From the NCBI GenBank assembly GCA_907165275.2, contig OU015675.1:4667501-4731500 (forward strand): a stretch of 64,000 nt of DNA, written 5' to 3'. This DNA comes from Zygaena filipendulae (Eukaryota; Arthropoda; Insecta; Lepidoptera; Zygaenidae). Positions 23,403 through 35,411 of this stretch are shown here, piece after piece. The position numbers and the translations under genes are program-made. The notes under the pieces were generated by a model that was not told where the DNA came from, did no database searches, and was given only the letters and a program-made list of their open reading frames with translations. Each line of letters begins with the position of its first letter. The stretch's first letter is position 1.

Positions 23403-23565
23403 ACAGTGCATATTAGCGTAAGTTTTGGTCACCTGTCTTTCTGGCATAGTACCTACCAATTTTTTTTGATTGCACGTCGAGGGCATAAAACGTGATATTT
23501 ATTTCGACACATTTATCTGTTGGAGTATCATGGTTTATACTTTTATTTTCAGTTGTTCTAACTAT

Positions 23566-23749
23566 CCTTACCTAATGCGAAAGTGAGTTTGTTTGTTTTT
23601 ACGCTTCCACACCCTAACGGCTCAACTGATCATCACGAAATTTTTCATACTCGTTGTCAGAGGTACAAAAAATACATTGGGTAACTTTTATGCTGGAATT
23701 ACCGCGGGACCTCCGAAATTAACGCTGATGAAACCGTGGGAACAGCTAG
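23566..23749 (+). mobile_element. Helitron-like element, family A (full)
   Basis: A|TCCTTACCTAATGCGAAAG at the start and GAACAGCTAG at the end (next base C, not T); 184 bp. The 3' hairpin CCGCGGGACCTCC / ACGCTGATGAAACC is partly decayed. Confidence 0.65.
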
Positions 23750-24493
23750 CCAAGTTATGTAGCAACGCGTTACAGACTCACTTCTTTAGGGGTCAAAATA
23801 TTATAAAAGGAATCCTTTTGCAAAGTTTCTCCGCCTATTTGGCTGTGTGTAGCCTTACTCTTAAAAATGATTTGAGGCCGATTTCGATTTTGATTTGACT
23901 TCGATTTGATTTCACATCGATGTCATTTTAGTACATACTTTTGAGGTTAAAATCAAATCGTATTTGGAATCGTATTAATGTCTAAAGATGACGTTCAACG
24001 AGTCATTAACACGACTACTATATTAAAATCGAGAAATTTGACAGATAAATTTGATAGAGACACGATCCCAAAGCTTCAAAAGTAGCAAAATTTGATTACG
24101 TTTCGATCTCATTTCGATTCGAGTTCGATTTGATTACAACATGATTACGTCATCATTATAACCCTTACTCGATTGCGTCAAGGGTAAGGCGGCTGTTTAT
24201 AAAAGCTAGATGGATTAAGACAGAAAAGGCTGTTCATATACTTCAACTATTACATTTGGTAACATATTATAACTATCCTAAAATACACACCAACTTTGCG
24301 ACGAAGTTACGTCTACAACGCCGTTCCAACATGTCGATCCACACAATAGGCTCCTGTTTACAAATTCCCTTATCAATACACGTACAAGCAACTTATTAAG
24401 CTTGCCAGTATCTTGTGCTAACATGCGCATATCCCAGTAGAATTACTTTACGAACACCACATGTCGGAAGGGATGTGTGTGATATAATAAATA
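23750..24493. other. Repetitive GATTTCGATTT-type DNA, no gene
   Basis: 23870-24140 is rich in GATTTCGATTTTGATTTG-like words on both strands. It may be an old, unrecognised repeat; no clear termini. Confidence 0.3.
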
Positions 24494-24789
24494 ATCCCTC
24501 AATGCGAAAGTGAGTTTGTTTGTTTGTTTGTTACGCTTTCACGCCCTAACAGCTCGAGCGATCATCATGAAATTTTGTATACACGTTGTCAAGGGTACAT
24601 AAAAGGATAAAGGGTATTTTTTATCACGGAATTACCGCGGGATCTCTGAAATTAACGCGGGTGAAACTGCATTAATTTTTGCATACTACATATCACGGGT
24701 AAAGAAAAGGAAATAGGATATCTACTCCTATCCCGGAATTACCGCGGTATCTCCGAAATTAACGCGGGTAAAACCACGGGGGCAGCTAG
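24494..24789 (+). mobile_element. Helitron-like element, family A, with doubled 3' half
   Basis: Starts A|TCCCTCAATGCGAAAG and ends GGCAGCTAG|T. After a first 3' hairpin region (about 24632-24671, TTACCGCGGGATCTCTG / ACGCGGGTGAAACTG) it repeats GCATACTACATATCACGGG and a second hairpin region (about 24739-24785). The 3' half is tandemly duplicated. Confidence 0.7.
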
Positions 24790-26424
24790 TGTATTTAATA
24801 ATAATATCTTCCACATAGTTCGCGGTACACAGGAACGAGTTCAGAACAACTGGATTGTTAGTTTTGACTTTGGGTAACTATTGACGCTTTGTTGAGTTGG
24901 AATCGGGAGTTCAGATTGCGGTCGTAAATAGTTGTTTAAGAATCACAGAATTCACTGTGTTAGATGTTGGCTTTGAATCATTAAGTTATTTGGAGTTGAT
25001 CAAAGGTCGAATCCAAATTATTATATAACGTTGTCTTATATATCGAACATACCATATACATAGTTTTACATACCATATACATCTTTCTCGTTTTAAAAAT
25101 TAAAGCTAATACTTATATGTATATTTTAAATGATTTCTTTGGATTCACAAAACAATGATAAAGGGTAAAAAATATAAAGTTTAAATTACAAGAATACAAA
25201 AATGAGGCACATGACGCTTCCAATAATAAGAATGGTGGCTGTCTTTGAAGAAAACACACGATATTTATCCATTGGAGGAGCTCTAAATCGAATATATTTT
25301 TGAATAATTACGTAAATTTGTCATATATCAATTAATTATATAATTAGTGCTCACGCTCTATATTTTTCGTTTGAAATACGAGCTAATTAGAGCTAATTGA
25401 ATCACTAAACCAATGATTTTGTTTTATAAATTTTTTGTCAAAATTTTGTGTACCAACCTGTATAATATGTATCCAGAGAATCTAGAGTCTAGAATTTTAC
25501 TCCGAGGAAAAATAAATATTAATAAATTTTCTGAAAAGTTTTCGTATTACCAGCATTTTAACTCGTACTCGTACATTTAGACAAACCTAATTATCAAAAC
25601 TTAGAAACAAAGCCTTAATTTACCCTCAAATAAAAGGGGAATATAGCTCTCTAAGGCGACACAAACCCACTAACAGCGAAACTGAAAATATTATGTACCA
25701 ACAATAGTTATTTTGAAAACTCGTAATGATACTTCAGCTTACAATGTTTCTAGAAATACAAGGTTCACACTTTGTCCTTTCAGAAAAGCCTGTAGTCCTG
25801 TAATTTGATGAAAGTCTTGAGACAGCTTCGAGAGGTACCTAACCTAAATAAACAATAACTATTGGAGAAAATATTTAGGCTCATAGCTTGTAAAAGAAAT
25901 TTGAAACATTAATAAATTTAATATTTAAGAGGTCTAGACCTATAAAGAAGTTGTTTACACTAATATTATAAAGAACTAAGAGAAAATATTGTGCTATGGA
26001 TATCAGACAACTGTTTTTCTTATATAGGTACATAGAGGTACCTATCATTCAGACTCATCACAAACAAAATGTTTTTAAATGTTTTCTGTGATTGGGATAT
26101 CGAACCCACGAGACCTGTCGTTATGTAAGTTTAAAAATATAAGTAATTTTCCAAAATTGTAGTCGTAAGTTTTAACCAATATTGAGAGCAGCATCTCTGA
26201 CGTCATTTACTATGACCTCATCACTACAAAGTACACACTAAGTCTAGCTGACCCAAACAAACAATGTCTTCGTCTGATAGTTCCAAACAATGACAAACGC
26301 AACACTTCTCACAACTACCACTTATAAATTGTGTCGACGCGGCAACGCAACGTTACCCTCGACGTGATGTTACTTTATTAGATTATCCTGACATGGAAGT
26401 GTATAAATCGTCGAATTTGGTGAC
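24790..26424. other. AT-rich DNA, no gene
   Basis: 25958-25985 is a bare Helitron-like 5' end (CACTAATATTATAAAGAAC). 26090-26130 (ATATCGAACCCACGAGACC) resembles a reversed SINE B box. Otherwise featureless. Confidence 0.4.
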
Positions 26425-26866
26425 TAACGGCCTCACTCAGAATCGTTTTTAATGATTACTTAATTACTGTATCATTGTTATTTTATGTGCAATAAAGGAT
26501 TAAATAAATAATAAATAAATAAGTTTTGATTTTTAAAACAAAACTGCCGCAATCAGACAATTGATATTAATAAATTAATGTTAATTGGCATTTAACTAAT
26601 TAAGTTAGAACTCGTTAAATGCCAATTAACATTCATTTACTGAACGTCTCTGATTGCGGCAGTTTTGTTTTAAAAATCTATACTTAAGTAATTGCAATCA
26701 GATAAGTTTAATAAATTAATGTTAATTGGCATTTAACTAATTTAGTTTCATCTCATTAAATGCCAAATAACATTAATTTACTGAACGTCTCTGATTGCGG
26801 TAGTTTTGTTTTAAAAATCTATACTTAACTAAGCAATCATTAAAGTCGACTCTGAGTGCGGCCGTT
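26425..26866. mobile_element. Hairpin MITE, composite copy
   Basis: TAACGGCCTCACTCAGAATC at the left and GAGTGCGGCCGTTA at the right are the inverted ends. Inside are two successive hairpin units (about 26545-26690 and 26700-26830), each with AATGTTAATTGGCATTTAAC inverted against TTAAATGCCAA. The left arm is interrupted by an (AAAT)n-tailed insertion (about 26475-26522). Compare the simple copy at 56091-56323. Confidence 0.65.
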
Positions 26867-26967
26867 AGTTACATAGAAATTAAATTAGTTTAAAAATTTT
26901 TTGTATACCATATCAAGGCGACATAATCGCATATGCGATAAAGCCCTCTTAATAAAGAGAAAAAAAA

Positions 26968-27106
26968 ATATTTAGTTACATACTAAAGCAATGTAATAAG
27001 GTAAATACATAATTAAAAAACGTTCCCCAACTCTCAATAAATCGTTCTGAATAGGTAACTTAATTTTTTGGGTTAACATGTTATTGCTTATCTGCATCCA
27101 TATATT
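26968..27106. mobile_element. MITE, right-half copy
   Basis: About 140 bp closely matching 5265-5401 (AGCAATGTAATAAGGTAAA, AAAAACGTTCCC, GGGTTAACATGTTATTGC), lacking the left arm. Confidence 0.6.
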
Positions 27107-27680
27107 TATTACGTGCACGGCAAACTTTCCAAAGGTTATTATACTCTCGTCCTATTCTAACTTTAGGATACGCCAACGCATGCAATATAGTACACGAAGC
27201 GTGAGTACAGTTCTGTTAATGTTCAAAAGGTTTGAATTTTGAAATTATATTAAATGCTTTATGACCGTATGCAATATCATGGTCATGCCGTGTGCACGTA
27301 CAAAATTTCTAGAGGTTTCATAAATTATTAAAGTTGTTCTATTTTCTAGAACGAAGTTCTGTATCGTACGGTACGGATGGGAGTAAAATTCATTTTCTGT
27401 CACGGCGTCATACGACTGCTCTATACGGAAAAACAACTGTAATTTATTCAAAAGGAGTTTTCTTGTATTTTTGTCTCTTTTCACGCATAATGGATATAAC
27501 AAACTCAGTAAAAAACTTCGTTCTAACCACGACACTCACGCATTTTTTTTTTTGTAAAAATTATTATGACTGACATACGTAGGTGTCGGTTAGTATAACA
27601 CGTTTAATTTCAATACAGATGTTTTTTTTTTTAACTTCTCTATAATTTTAGCAAATAAAGCAACATAAATTATAATTGTC
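27107..27680. other. No feature seen
   Basis: Overlapping 79- and 96-codon frames on opposite strands; no motif. Confidence 0.4.
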
Positions 27681-27947
27681 TATTTGACTAATTTTTTTCC
27701 GTAATTTCTTTTTTTACGTAATCAAAAAATAACGGTGATACATTGAGTTGAAATTCCGCGTGACGTCACAAGCCGGTGCAGTTTGTACGAAGCTTATACC
27801 GAAAAATGACGCACCCTAAAATTGAATGCGCTTTATCTATGTTCATTTTCATTAATTTGAAAAAGCAAAAAATACGTGTCTATTATTTTTTATTTTCTAA
27901 CTGACGGACTAATTAGAATTTTGATTTTCATACTTTGGAAAACACCC
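27681..27947. mobile_element. MITE with CRE-like palindrome, copy 2
   Basis: Shares TTTTACGTAATCAAAAAATAAC, CCGCGTGACGTCACA (27761-27768 is TGACGTCA) and AAAAAGCAAAAAATACGTGTC with the copies at 3695 and 59531. Ends are eroded (TTTGACTAA / AAACACCC) and the second CRE site is lost. Confidence 0.6.
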
Positions 27948-28248
27948 AATTATCACGATGGAATGTGGCTTCCTAATAATATATTTCCGACACCACGAGA
28001 AAATCTCTTGGCATCCCAAGACGTAATAATAATTTAAGATTACTGACAAATTATATAAAAAATATTAAATCAAACGCACACCCAGATATTAATTTAAGAA
28101 CTTGACGAAATGGAGATTATTTTATTAAATTCAATGTAGGTAAGTACCTATAATAATAGATCAGAAAGGTATTTTGTCATAAGAGTACTTGTGGCCTGAT
28201 ATATGTTAGTGCATAATATAGGTACATATATAAAAAATATATATATAC

Positions 28249-28364
28249 TATCTGTGCCAGGTGGTTTCACCTATGGTAATTTCGGAGTCCCCGCGGGAAT
28301 TCCGGGATAAAAGTACCCTATACCCTTCTCTGTACCTCTGACAACGTGCATGCCAAATTCTACC
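28249..28364 (-). mobile_element. Helitron-like element, family A (3' half only)
   Basis: GGTGGTTTCACCTATGGTAA, CCCGCGGGAATTCCGGG and CTCTGACAACGTGCATGCC are well conserved; the 5' half is missing. Confidence 0.6.
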
Positions 28365-29442
28365 AGAGAACTATTAAACTCTAAGCTGAAAAATAGATGT
28401 GAAAACCAACATTTTTTATCTTTTTCATAACCAAAGACAAATAAGAGTTGATTGGTGGTAATTAATTGGTGATGTAAACAACTCTCAATTAAGACGTAGT
28501 TAGTGACAAGTTGCTGACGTAGTAAATATTGCTATTTTTTTAAGGTATGGACTTTGACGCAAGGAAACGAAAACGCAATGTATCATCAAAACAATTCGAG
28601 TTTAGGAAAGTTGTGTTGGTATTTATATTTTGAGAATATGTTAAACGTGGAAGGTCTGACAAATAAATGAGATTCCACAGTAAAGTTAACTTTTCTAGTT
28701 CAATTTTTAGTTTTTTTTTTTAATATATGACTTTATGTCAGTGTAGGTACCTATAAAGAAGCCTCATCACTAATTAGGCATACCTAATTATGGCATAATA
28801 TTTTGTAATCAACACAAAGTTATTGTAATCGATGGATCCCATGTAACGCAATCTCGCTGCCAGGACAATGTTGCCCGGGTAAATACAAAAGCAGTACACG
28901 TACCTTGAGGTCTTGCCAAGTGGGACAACTCCGAAGCCAAATATGGGAACAGCTGATATTTAGACTAAACTTTTTGCATAGGTACGTAGTTGTGGTCTTG
29001 TGATCTTTTTCTCCATAAGCCTTCATTTATATTCATACCTACAACATTTTGGTTGATATGATGAAACGCCCATTTACTATACAAAAACTACTGGCTGGAA
29101 AAGAACGTTTAGAAGATGAGAGTCACGAAAGAACTATTCTTAAAAAAAAATATACGGAGTTTTTGGGCGGGAATTAAAGATGGCGGTTCGGAGCTCCGAG
29201 AAAGTTCTTGCAAGCTAAAGTACCGTGGTTTGCAATTTCACACCGTACAAAGAAGCATTTTAATAGAAAATACATTAATCGAATTAATTTTACTTGAAAC
29301 TGGCTATATGCGAAAGGCCATAAAAAAGAAAAATAAAATATACGTCACATAGCACCCAAATCATTACAATTAAAAAAAAAAACAAATATATTGTTAGTAT
29401 TATGAACGTTAAGTGTTTCGATGCATGAGTGCTTGCGTACAG
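28365..29442. other. Mostly featureless; one GC-richer island
   Basis: 28835-28965 is GC-richer than its flanks and has a GACCTCAAG|GTACGTG splice-donor match on the minus strand. It is discussed as a weak exon candidate in the findings. No gene elsewhere. Confidence 0.3.
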
Positions 29443-29477
29443 GTGTGTGTGTGTGTGTGTTTGTGTGTGTGTGTATG
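29443..29477. repeat. (GT)n microsatellite
   Basis: GTGTGTGTGTGTGTGT with single T interruptions. Confidence 0.9.
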
Positions 29478-30626
29478 TTGGTTACCACTTCCCCCCGTAA
29501 CAGTTAAAAAGATTTTCGAGATTTTTTATTTATAACATAATATGTAGTTACTTCAGGGCCAAAGATCGGATAATCGCATAAATTCGTCGATAGAATCATC
29601 TGCAACAAATGTACAGTTCCCAATCGAAATTGACGAGGGTGGAACTGCTCGAACAGCAAGTTTTATAATAAAGTGTTCACGTTTTAATTCATAAATTATT
29701 CTATCGTCGGAAGATTTCCTACAAACTTACGTTAAATATAAATTCTACACGACAAGGGTCCGCCGTCCAATGTTTCAGATTCAATAAATTATAATTCACA
29801 CCACCGAGTGACCCATCTTCAATATTTGCTTACCTATTTTCAAGATACAATCAGAGACAAAAGTGGCTAACAGAAGAGAAAAATCTAAAGATCTTGCTTA
29901 TGATTGTCGAAAAGTTTTACTCGAAAAATTTGAGTCCTGCCATTACTTCAGTTGTTTTAGCCTTGCATAGATTTTTCCAACACTGAAAATTGGATGAATG
30001 AGATATCTATGTAAAGTTAAAATAAATGTACGAGTTTGTATGATGCGAAAGGCATTCTGAGAAAAACCCCCCTTTCTTTTGTGAATAAAATGATGAGTTC
30101 CCGAGGAATATACATATAAGTAATAAGTCAAAGGATATTTTTTATTACAGTACTTAACAATAATGTTTTTTTTTATACCTAGTTAAAATCCTAACGTTGA
30201 GGTTGTAAATTACATTAATTTTTATCACCACGGTACCCTATTTCCTTGATTTCCAAATACCTATCCAACTTCTGACACTGCCAACTAGTTTAACGTTTGC
30301 TTATGACAGTTTACAAATTTTGACACGGGTTGTCCTCTGACCGAATGCGCTATTAATTGCTATAATTTATAATATACATGTCTTATGGGCTTGCACGTTA
30401 GGACGTAAGTTGTTTGAATAATCATATTAACAGAATGATTTGTGGTCATTACTGTACCTCGTAACATGCGAGAAGTTTAACCTATTAACTGTAATATTGT
30501 GGTTGGTTAATGGTTGTATATTGGACGGCTTTCGGAGGGTCTGAATCTTCCTAGTTTCAACTTTCTTAATTTTTGGTTTAACTATGCATGCAGCTTAGAG
30601 CTCTCACAAATATCACGTTACATTAA
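29478..30626. other. No gene assigned
   Basis: Low-repeat DNA with no convincing coding frame. Confidence 0.4.
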
Positions 30627-30760
30627 TCCATACCTACTAATATTATAAAGAGGAAGAGTTGATTTTTTGTTTGCTTGTTTGTTACGATTTAACTCAAAAA
30701 CTATAAAAATGTCTTTCACCATACAAAGCTACATTATCCCTGAGTAACATATTGTAATAG
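30627..30760 (+). mobile_element. Helitron-like 5' fragment
   Basis: TCCATACCTACTAATATTA and TAAAGAGGAAGAGTT, then GTTTGCTTGTTTGTTACGA, give a 5' half without a GC-rich 3' end. Confidence 0.4.
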
Positions 30761-31850
30761 GGAGGTTAGGGAGAAATGTCAGCTTTTCATTTTTCTGAAC
30801 AAAATTTCACATCAAATGTTAAAATTCATGGTCTTCCTTTTTTTGACACTATTTTATTTAGCAAAAAATAATCCTTATGATGAAGCCTTTAGATCGGTAT
30901 GACAAAGCTACAGGGTGATTATTTTTCTCATGTAACGCGTTCGATTCCCGGTTTACCCATATAATTATTTAAATATCTATGAATGCAGTTTAAAGTGTTT
31001 TTTAAATTCAAATAATGTCTTCTTTCGATAAAATGTTCCATTTACATTCAAGGTACCTTCCCTCCATGTGGCATATCCGTGGGACGCCCTGTATACTTAA
31101 TATAATCTGCTATATTATATACGTATACTAAATTCTTCCGCTCTGAAAAACTCATGAAGACTTCTCCTCGCACGTGTACTAGTAATGTACAATCAATCGA
31201 TTCTGACTAACAAGCTCAGATAACTTATACGTATGAAGTTAATATAGGACGAATTAATTGTGTCTCAATTCGTGAAACTGAAACAAGCGAAGGAAGCGTT
31301 TGAGACACAGAACAAATAAATTAACTAGAGTGGACATGTAGGCGGGGCAGGCGCGTTACCGTTGTAAAGAAAGTTAGAGCAAGTACTCTACCCTGCCTAA
31401 ACTTCTGCTGCTATCCCAAGTACATTTACCACAAAATTTCCAAAATTGTGAATTTTGAAAACAGTGACTAAGTAAAAACATAGCCATAAAGCGTTTAATA
31501 TATTTCTTTACGTTAATGAATGTTTAAGTGTGTGATTAATAGTTTTGTGTGCGAAAATCACCCAGCGAAACTGGTTTTCATCTGTTTTCACTAAAGTAAT
31601 TTGATTTTATGTTCTTTCTATCTGTTATTTTATGTTCTGTGGTTGACAATAACAAACAAAGAACAATGACATTAAGGTCGTGAAGTCACCGCATTAAATA
31701 TTACATTATTCCTGGAATGTGGCACGAGATATTGTCGCATATTATCATTGTATCTTATTTCAATTAAAAGGGCTGGATCACCCTGATTGAAGTTATTAAA
31801 AACAATAGGTTATAAGCATTGATATACTTAATAACGAAGATACGTATATG
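30761..31850. other. No gene; SINE-like and hairpin traces
   Basis: 30938-30952 (GCGTTCGATTCCCGG) resembles a tRNA B box of a SINE. 31261-31308 has GTGTCTCAA inverted against TTTGAGACAC around a 29-nt centre. Nothing else stands out. Confidence 0.3.
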
Positions 31851-31964
31851 TACAGTCAGCTGCAGAAATATATATACACTTTTGATAGTCACTGAATATT
31901 ATTGCAATAGTAATAGAGTCCAAATACTAACCAAAACGTATACATATTGGTGCTGGTGACTGTA
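31851..31964. mobile_element. Short MITE, 114 bp
   Basis: TACAGTCAGCTGCAG at the left opposes TGCTGGTGACTGTA at the right (TACAGTCACCAGCA reversed). A TA duplication would fit the ends. No coding capacity. Confidence 0.5.
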
Positions 31965-32747
31965 CATAGTCGGAGACGCAAAAAAGACGGGCCCTAAAAT
32001 GCTTCCATAGCAAATTTCAATACAAAAATTTCATCGCGTAGTCGTCCGCTAAAAGGACCAATAAAATAATCGGCATAATGTAGTCCCAAAAAGTGTACAA
32101 ACTTATGATTAACCCATTCCTCCCCACTGTCATATTTTTAGGACACTATTTTCAAAATTTCTTTTTACGTATTAGGACTTTTATTTTTATTATTTCTGAT
32201 GAAATTCATATTTTTACACTATTTTTCTAATAAAATAATTTTTTTTCGCTGTAAAAAATGTTTTCGTAATTTTAATGTAATTTTTTAAAATTGATCATTT
32301 TTGTTGACTGAAGGAGAGCATTGAGTTCCGATTGTATAAACCGTAGAAGAAAAACGTTACCTACTTCAAAGTACATAAGACTTATTCTTAGATCTCTGCC
32401 AAATATAAAACAAATAAAAACAAAAACAAAATATAATTTGTGAACTTGTGATATACATTCAAAATAAGCCGTCCTATAAATATGACACCGGGAACTTGTC
32501 TGTACAATTTGCCGCGAAAGCGTGTTCGCTAAGTACAGGTTCAAACTGGTCAATTGTTTGTTTTTTGCGGGTATTGCTTGTATATTTACATTAGTCGATT
32601 AGTCTACGCCGAACACATTACATCTTGTCACACGAAACGATTGTGATTATTTATCGACCTAGAGTAAAAAAATGAATTGTTTACAAGGTTGAGAAATTAC
32701 AGGTAAGTAAAAATATTTAATTTTTGTTATTTACAAAAATGCAATGC

Positions 32748-33500
32748 AGCATGCAATTGTTGATTGATTTGAAATCTCAAGGGTTCAGAGCTACAGGGAC
32801 AGTCAGAGAAAATAGGACTAAAAATGTCCTATCGTGACCAAAGAAGAGATGAAAAAGAAAGACTGAGGTTTTTCCGATTATCGTTTTGATAAAAAATAAT
32901 GAAATTTTGTGCGTGAAATGGCATGACAAAAAGTACCCTATGTCATTTTCTGTACCCCTGAAAACGTGCATGCCAAATTTCATCCAAATCCGTTTAGCCG
33001 TTTTTGCGTGATTGAGTAACAAACATCCAAACATCTAGACATCCACACTTTCACATTTATAATATTAGTAGGATTATAATAAAAATATGGGAGGAGTGGA
33101 TAAACATGATTGGCTGATTTCTAAATAGCCAATCCGCTTTGGAGGTAAAAAATGGTATTGGCCTTTAGTCATCCGTGTTTTAGACATGTCCCTTGTGAAT
33201 GCATGGATTATCTACAACCAGATAAATAAAGATGAGACCATTCCTCTGCTAGATTTCAGACGAAGGGTTTGTTTTGCTTGGATAAAAAAATCGAAAGGCA
33301 AGGCAAGTAAACCGACACCCGGTTCTTCAGAAGTTCTTTTACAACCTGTCAAGTTTGATAATGTTGGTCACTATATGACAAAGAGGGACACACAGAAGCG
33401 TTGTCAAGGACAAGGTTGTAAGAAAAAACCTCTAACTTTTTGTGCTAAATGTGAAAAGACACTTTGCAGTGATTGTTTAATACCTTATCATACAAAATAA
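32748..33500 (+). pseudogene. piggyBac-like transposase remnant
   Basis: Two blocks remain. 32748-32924 reads DLKSQGFRATGTVRENRT, the conserved G-ATGT-RENR block, followed by in-frame stops. 33087-33500 reads MGGVDKHDWLISK, a TAG at 33126-33128, then FGGKKWYWPL and an intact 104-codon end. That end carries NAWIIY and a cysteine-rich C terminus with CQGQGCKKKP, CAKCEKTLCSDC and YHT, the usual piggyBac zinc-binding tail. A Helitron-like element sits between the blocks (32925-33073) and the catalytic centre between them is gone. Family firm; certainly inactive. Confidence 0.85.
32925..33073 (-). mobile_element. Helitron-like element inside the piggyBac remnant
   Basis: GTACCCTATGTCATTTTCTG, CGTGCATGCCAAATTTCATC and terminal ATAATATTAGTAGGA, followed by T, give an intact 5' end in reverse. 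The GC-rich 3' end is missing. The deletion joins directly onto the transposase sequence. Confidence 0.7.
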
Positions 33501-33758
33501 GCTCATAATATTTTATTTTAAAGACTATTTGCGGACATAATTTTCAAATAAAGCTGATTTTCTTATAATTGTTAACTTTTATTATTTCTGATCACATGTC
33601 CCCATTGTCATATTTATAGGACAGGCTGAAACAGGGATGAAGGTATATTTTTTATTATTTTTTTGTCATATTCTTTTTTCTTTATGTATTATGAACCTAA
33701 TTTAAAGAATTGATCAAAAAATTCCAATGTTCTCGATGCTTGGGAAGTAATGGGTTAA

Positions 33759-34622
33759 GTACAGTCCGCTTAAGCATAGTTTATTTTACCTCAAATGCAA
33801 AGTAAGTTACACACACATTAGAGCAATTTAGAATACGTCGTTTTAGCCGTGTTTTCAGACAATGAAAAATGAGTGTTTGATACTGCTTTACCGACACAGC
33901 AACACTAAAGCGGCTTAAAAATCGATGTCGTTGTTAAACAGTGATGATAAAACTACATACTTACGTAAAAACTGTAAAACTTGCCAAAATAAAAACCTCA
34001 TCCAGGTATATACCTACTTATAAATTATCTGACCCAGCAGACGTTTACTTAACTAACGAAAAGTAGTTAAACAAAAGTGTGAAGGATAAGATAATCGGAT
34101 ATTTGGTTGTTTGTGACTCAATGATGCATAATGACGACGACGGCATCCAATAGGATGAAATTTAGCATAGGACATATTTAAAACATTAGACACTATTGAT
34201 GTTCAGATTTCTTGAGGAAATGCCAAAACCCTTGTGAAACGATTAACTAATTTCCCAAAAGGAACAATAACAAAGTTAATTAAGTAAACTTTCGTATCAG
34301 CTAACAATCTTGACGGAGATTAACAGGGCGTAATAGAACGTGTTACTTGCGATTTAACATTATAAATCTAGGGATTGTCAGAAACATGGCCGACTGTTTG
34401 GGTTTTTGCCAAATAATTTCGTTGTATTCTTAATTACGTGTGGTGCTATTAACTAAATTAAGCGGTGACAAGAATGAGGAAATGTGAAACAAGAAACTGA
34501 CACATTCACATTCTGACGCAATTCAGGGAGAATGAAGAAAATCCCAGGGAAATAACTTTGTCTGAGGAATTTGCTGAATATGTGCAATGTAGCTTCAAAT
34601 CAAATAAAGTCAATCATACTTT
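33759..34622. other. No feature seen
   Basis: No gene or recognisable repeat; 33840-33885 (GTCGTTTTAGCCGTGTTTTC) matches 13903-13923 and is a small dispersed repeat. Confidence 0.4.
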
Positions 34623-34825
34623 ACTACTGTTCCCCGCGGTTTCACCCGCGTTAATTTCGGAGTTCCTGCGGGAATCCCAGGAAAAAAATATAGACATAAA
34701 CCTTCTTCATGAATCACTCTATCTATTGGTGAAAACCACATGAAAATCCGTTGCGTAGTTTTAAAGATCTAAGCATACATAGGGACAGACAGCGGGCAAT
34801 GACTTCGTTTTATATCTATGCAGTG
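34623..34825 (-). mobile_element. Helitron-like element, family B
   Basis: It shares the reversed 3' end of family A (TTCCCCGCGGTTTCACCCGC) but has a different 5' body: GAATCACTCTATCTATTGG, CCGTTGCGTAGTTTTAAAG, CATACATAGGGACAGACAG, ending TATGCAGTGA. Other copies: 56882-57092 and 58757-58961. The CTAG terminus is mutated. Confidence 0.65.
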
Positions 34826-35212
34826 ATCACACACACTTAAGACCCTTGCAGGGGTTCCTGCGATCAAAAAATTAATCTTCTTCAATATTTAAATGGAAAT
34901 GAACTCAAAAGGAATTATCCTTACTGTAGGGTCAAGTTATCTGTGTAGTGTGAAGTGTAATTAACAGTAAATCAAGTATCAACATCGGTCCAGTTTTGAA
35001 GAAGAAAATTGAGAAATATAACAATGATGAATGACTTTTTCCAATTTATTTATTAATCCGAACTAAAGTTTTCTCTGTTTTACTCAATCGGGAAGGATAG
35101 AGGGAGAACAACGGTAATAGATCTGTTAGAAAGCTAATCTTCAAAAAAAAACGTCTTCTAGTCCACATTTCTAACTCATTAATGTATCAAATTATCTAAC
35201 AACAGATTTATA
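34826..35212. other. No feature seen
   Basis: No gene or repeat recognised. Confidence 0.4.
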
Positions 35213-35411
35213 TAACGCTGTACCCCGCGGTTTCACCCGCGGTAATTTCGGAGTTCCCGCGGGAATTCTGGGATAAAAGTACCCTATGTCCTTCTTTGTA
35301 CCCCTGACAACGTGCATGCCAAATTTCATCCAAATCCGTTCAGCCGTTTTTGCGTGATTGAGTAACAAACATCCAAATATCCACACTTTCACGTTTATAA
35401 TATTAGTAGGA
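35213..35411 (-). mobile_element. Helitron-like element, family A (near-consensus)
   Basis: One of the best-preserved copies (199 bp): CCCCGCGGTTTCACCCGCGG, CCCGCGGGAATTCTGGG and CATCCAAATCCGTTCAGCCG, ending ATAATATTAGTAGGA|T. Only the terminal CTAG is changed. Confidence 0.75.

Larger units (their letters stand above)
32113..33754 (+). mobile_element. Degenerate piggyBac-like transposon with TTAA target sites
   Basis: TTAA at 32109-32112 and 33755-33758 bracket CCCATTCCTCCCC at the left and GGGAAGTAATGGG at the right, i.e. inverted CCCATT ends as expected of piggyBac. The word TGTCATATTTTTAGGACA (about 32129) recurs near the right end as TGTCATATTTATAGGACA (about 33607) and inverted near 32473 (GTCCTATAAATATGACA), so it may be a subterminal transposase-binding repeat. 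At about 1.64 kb including a Helitron insertion the element is much shorter than autonomous piggyBacs (about 2.4 kb or more), and its transposase is broken. Confidence 0.75.

Noticed and set aside
29443..29477. Possible regulatory Z-DNA tract
   Set aside because: It is a short (GT)n microsatellite with no nearby gene to support a role.
32777..33034. 85-codon minus frame; similar peptide at 35192-35392 (LLNHAKTA-RIWMKFGMHV)
   Set aside because: The shared peptide is translated Helitron-like repeat DNA.
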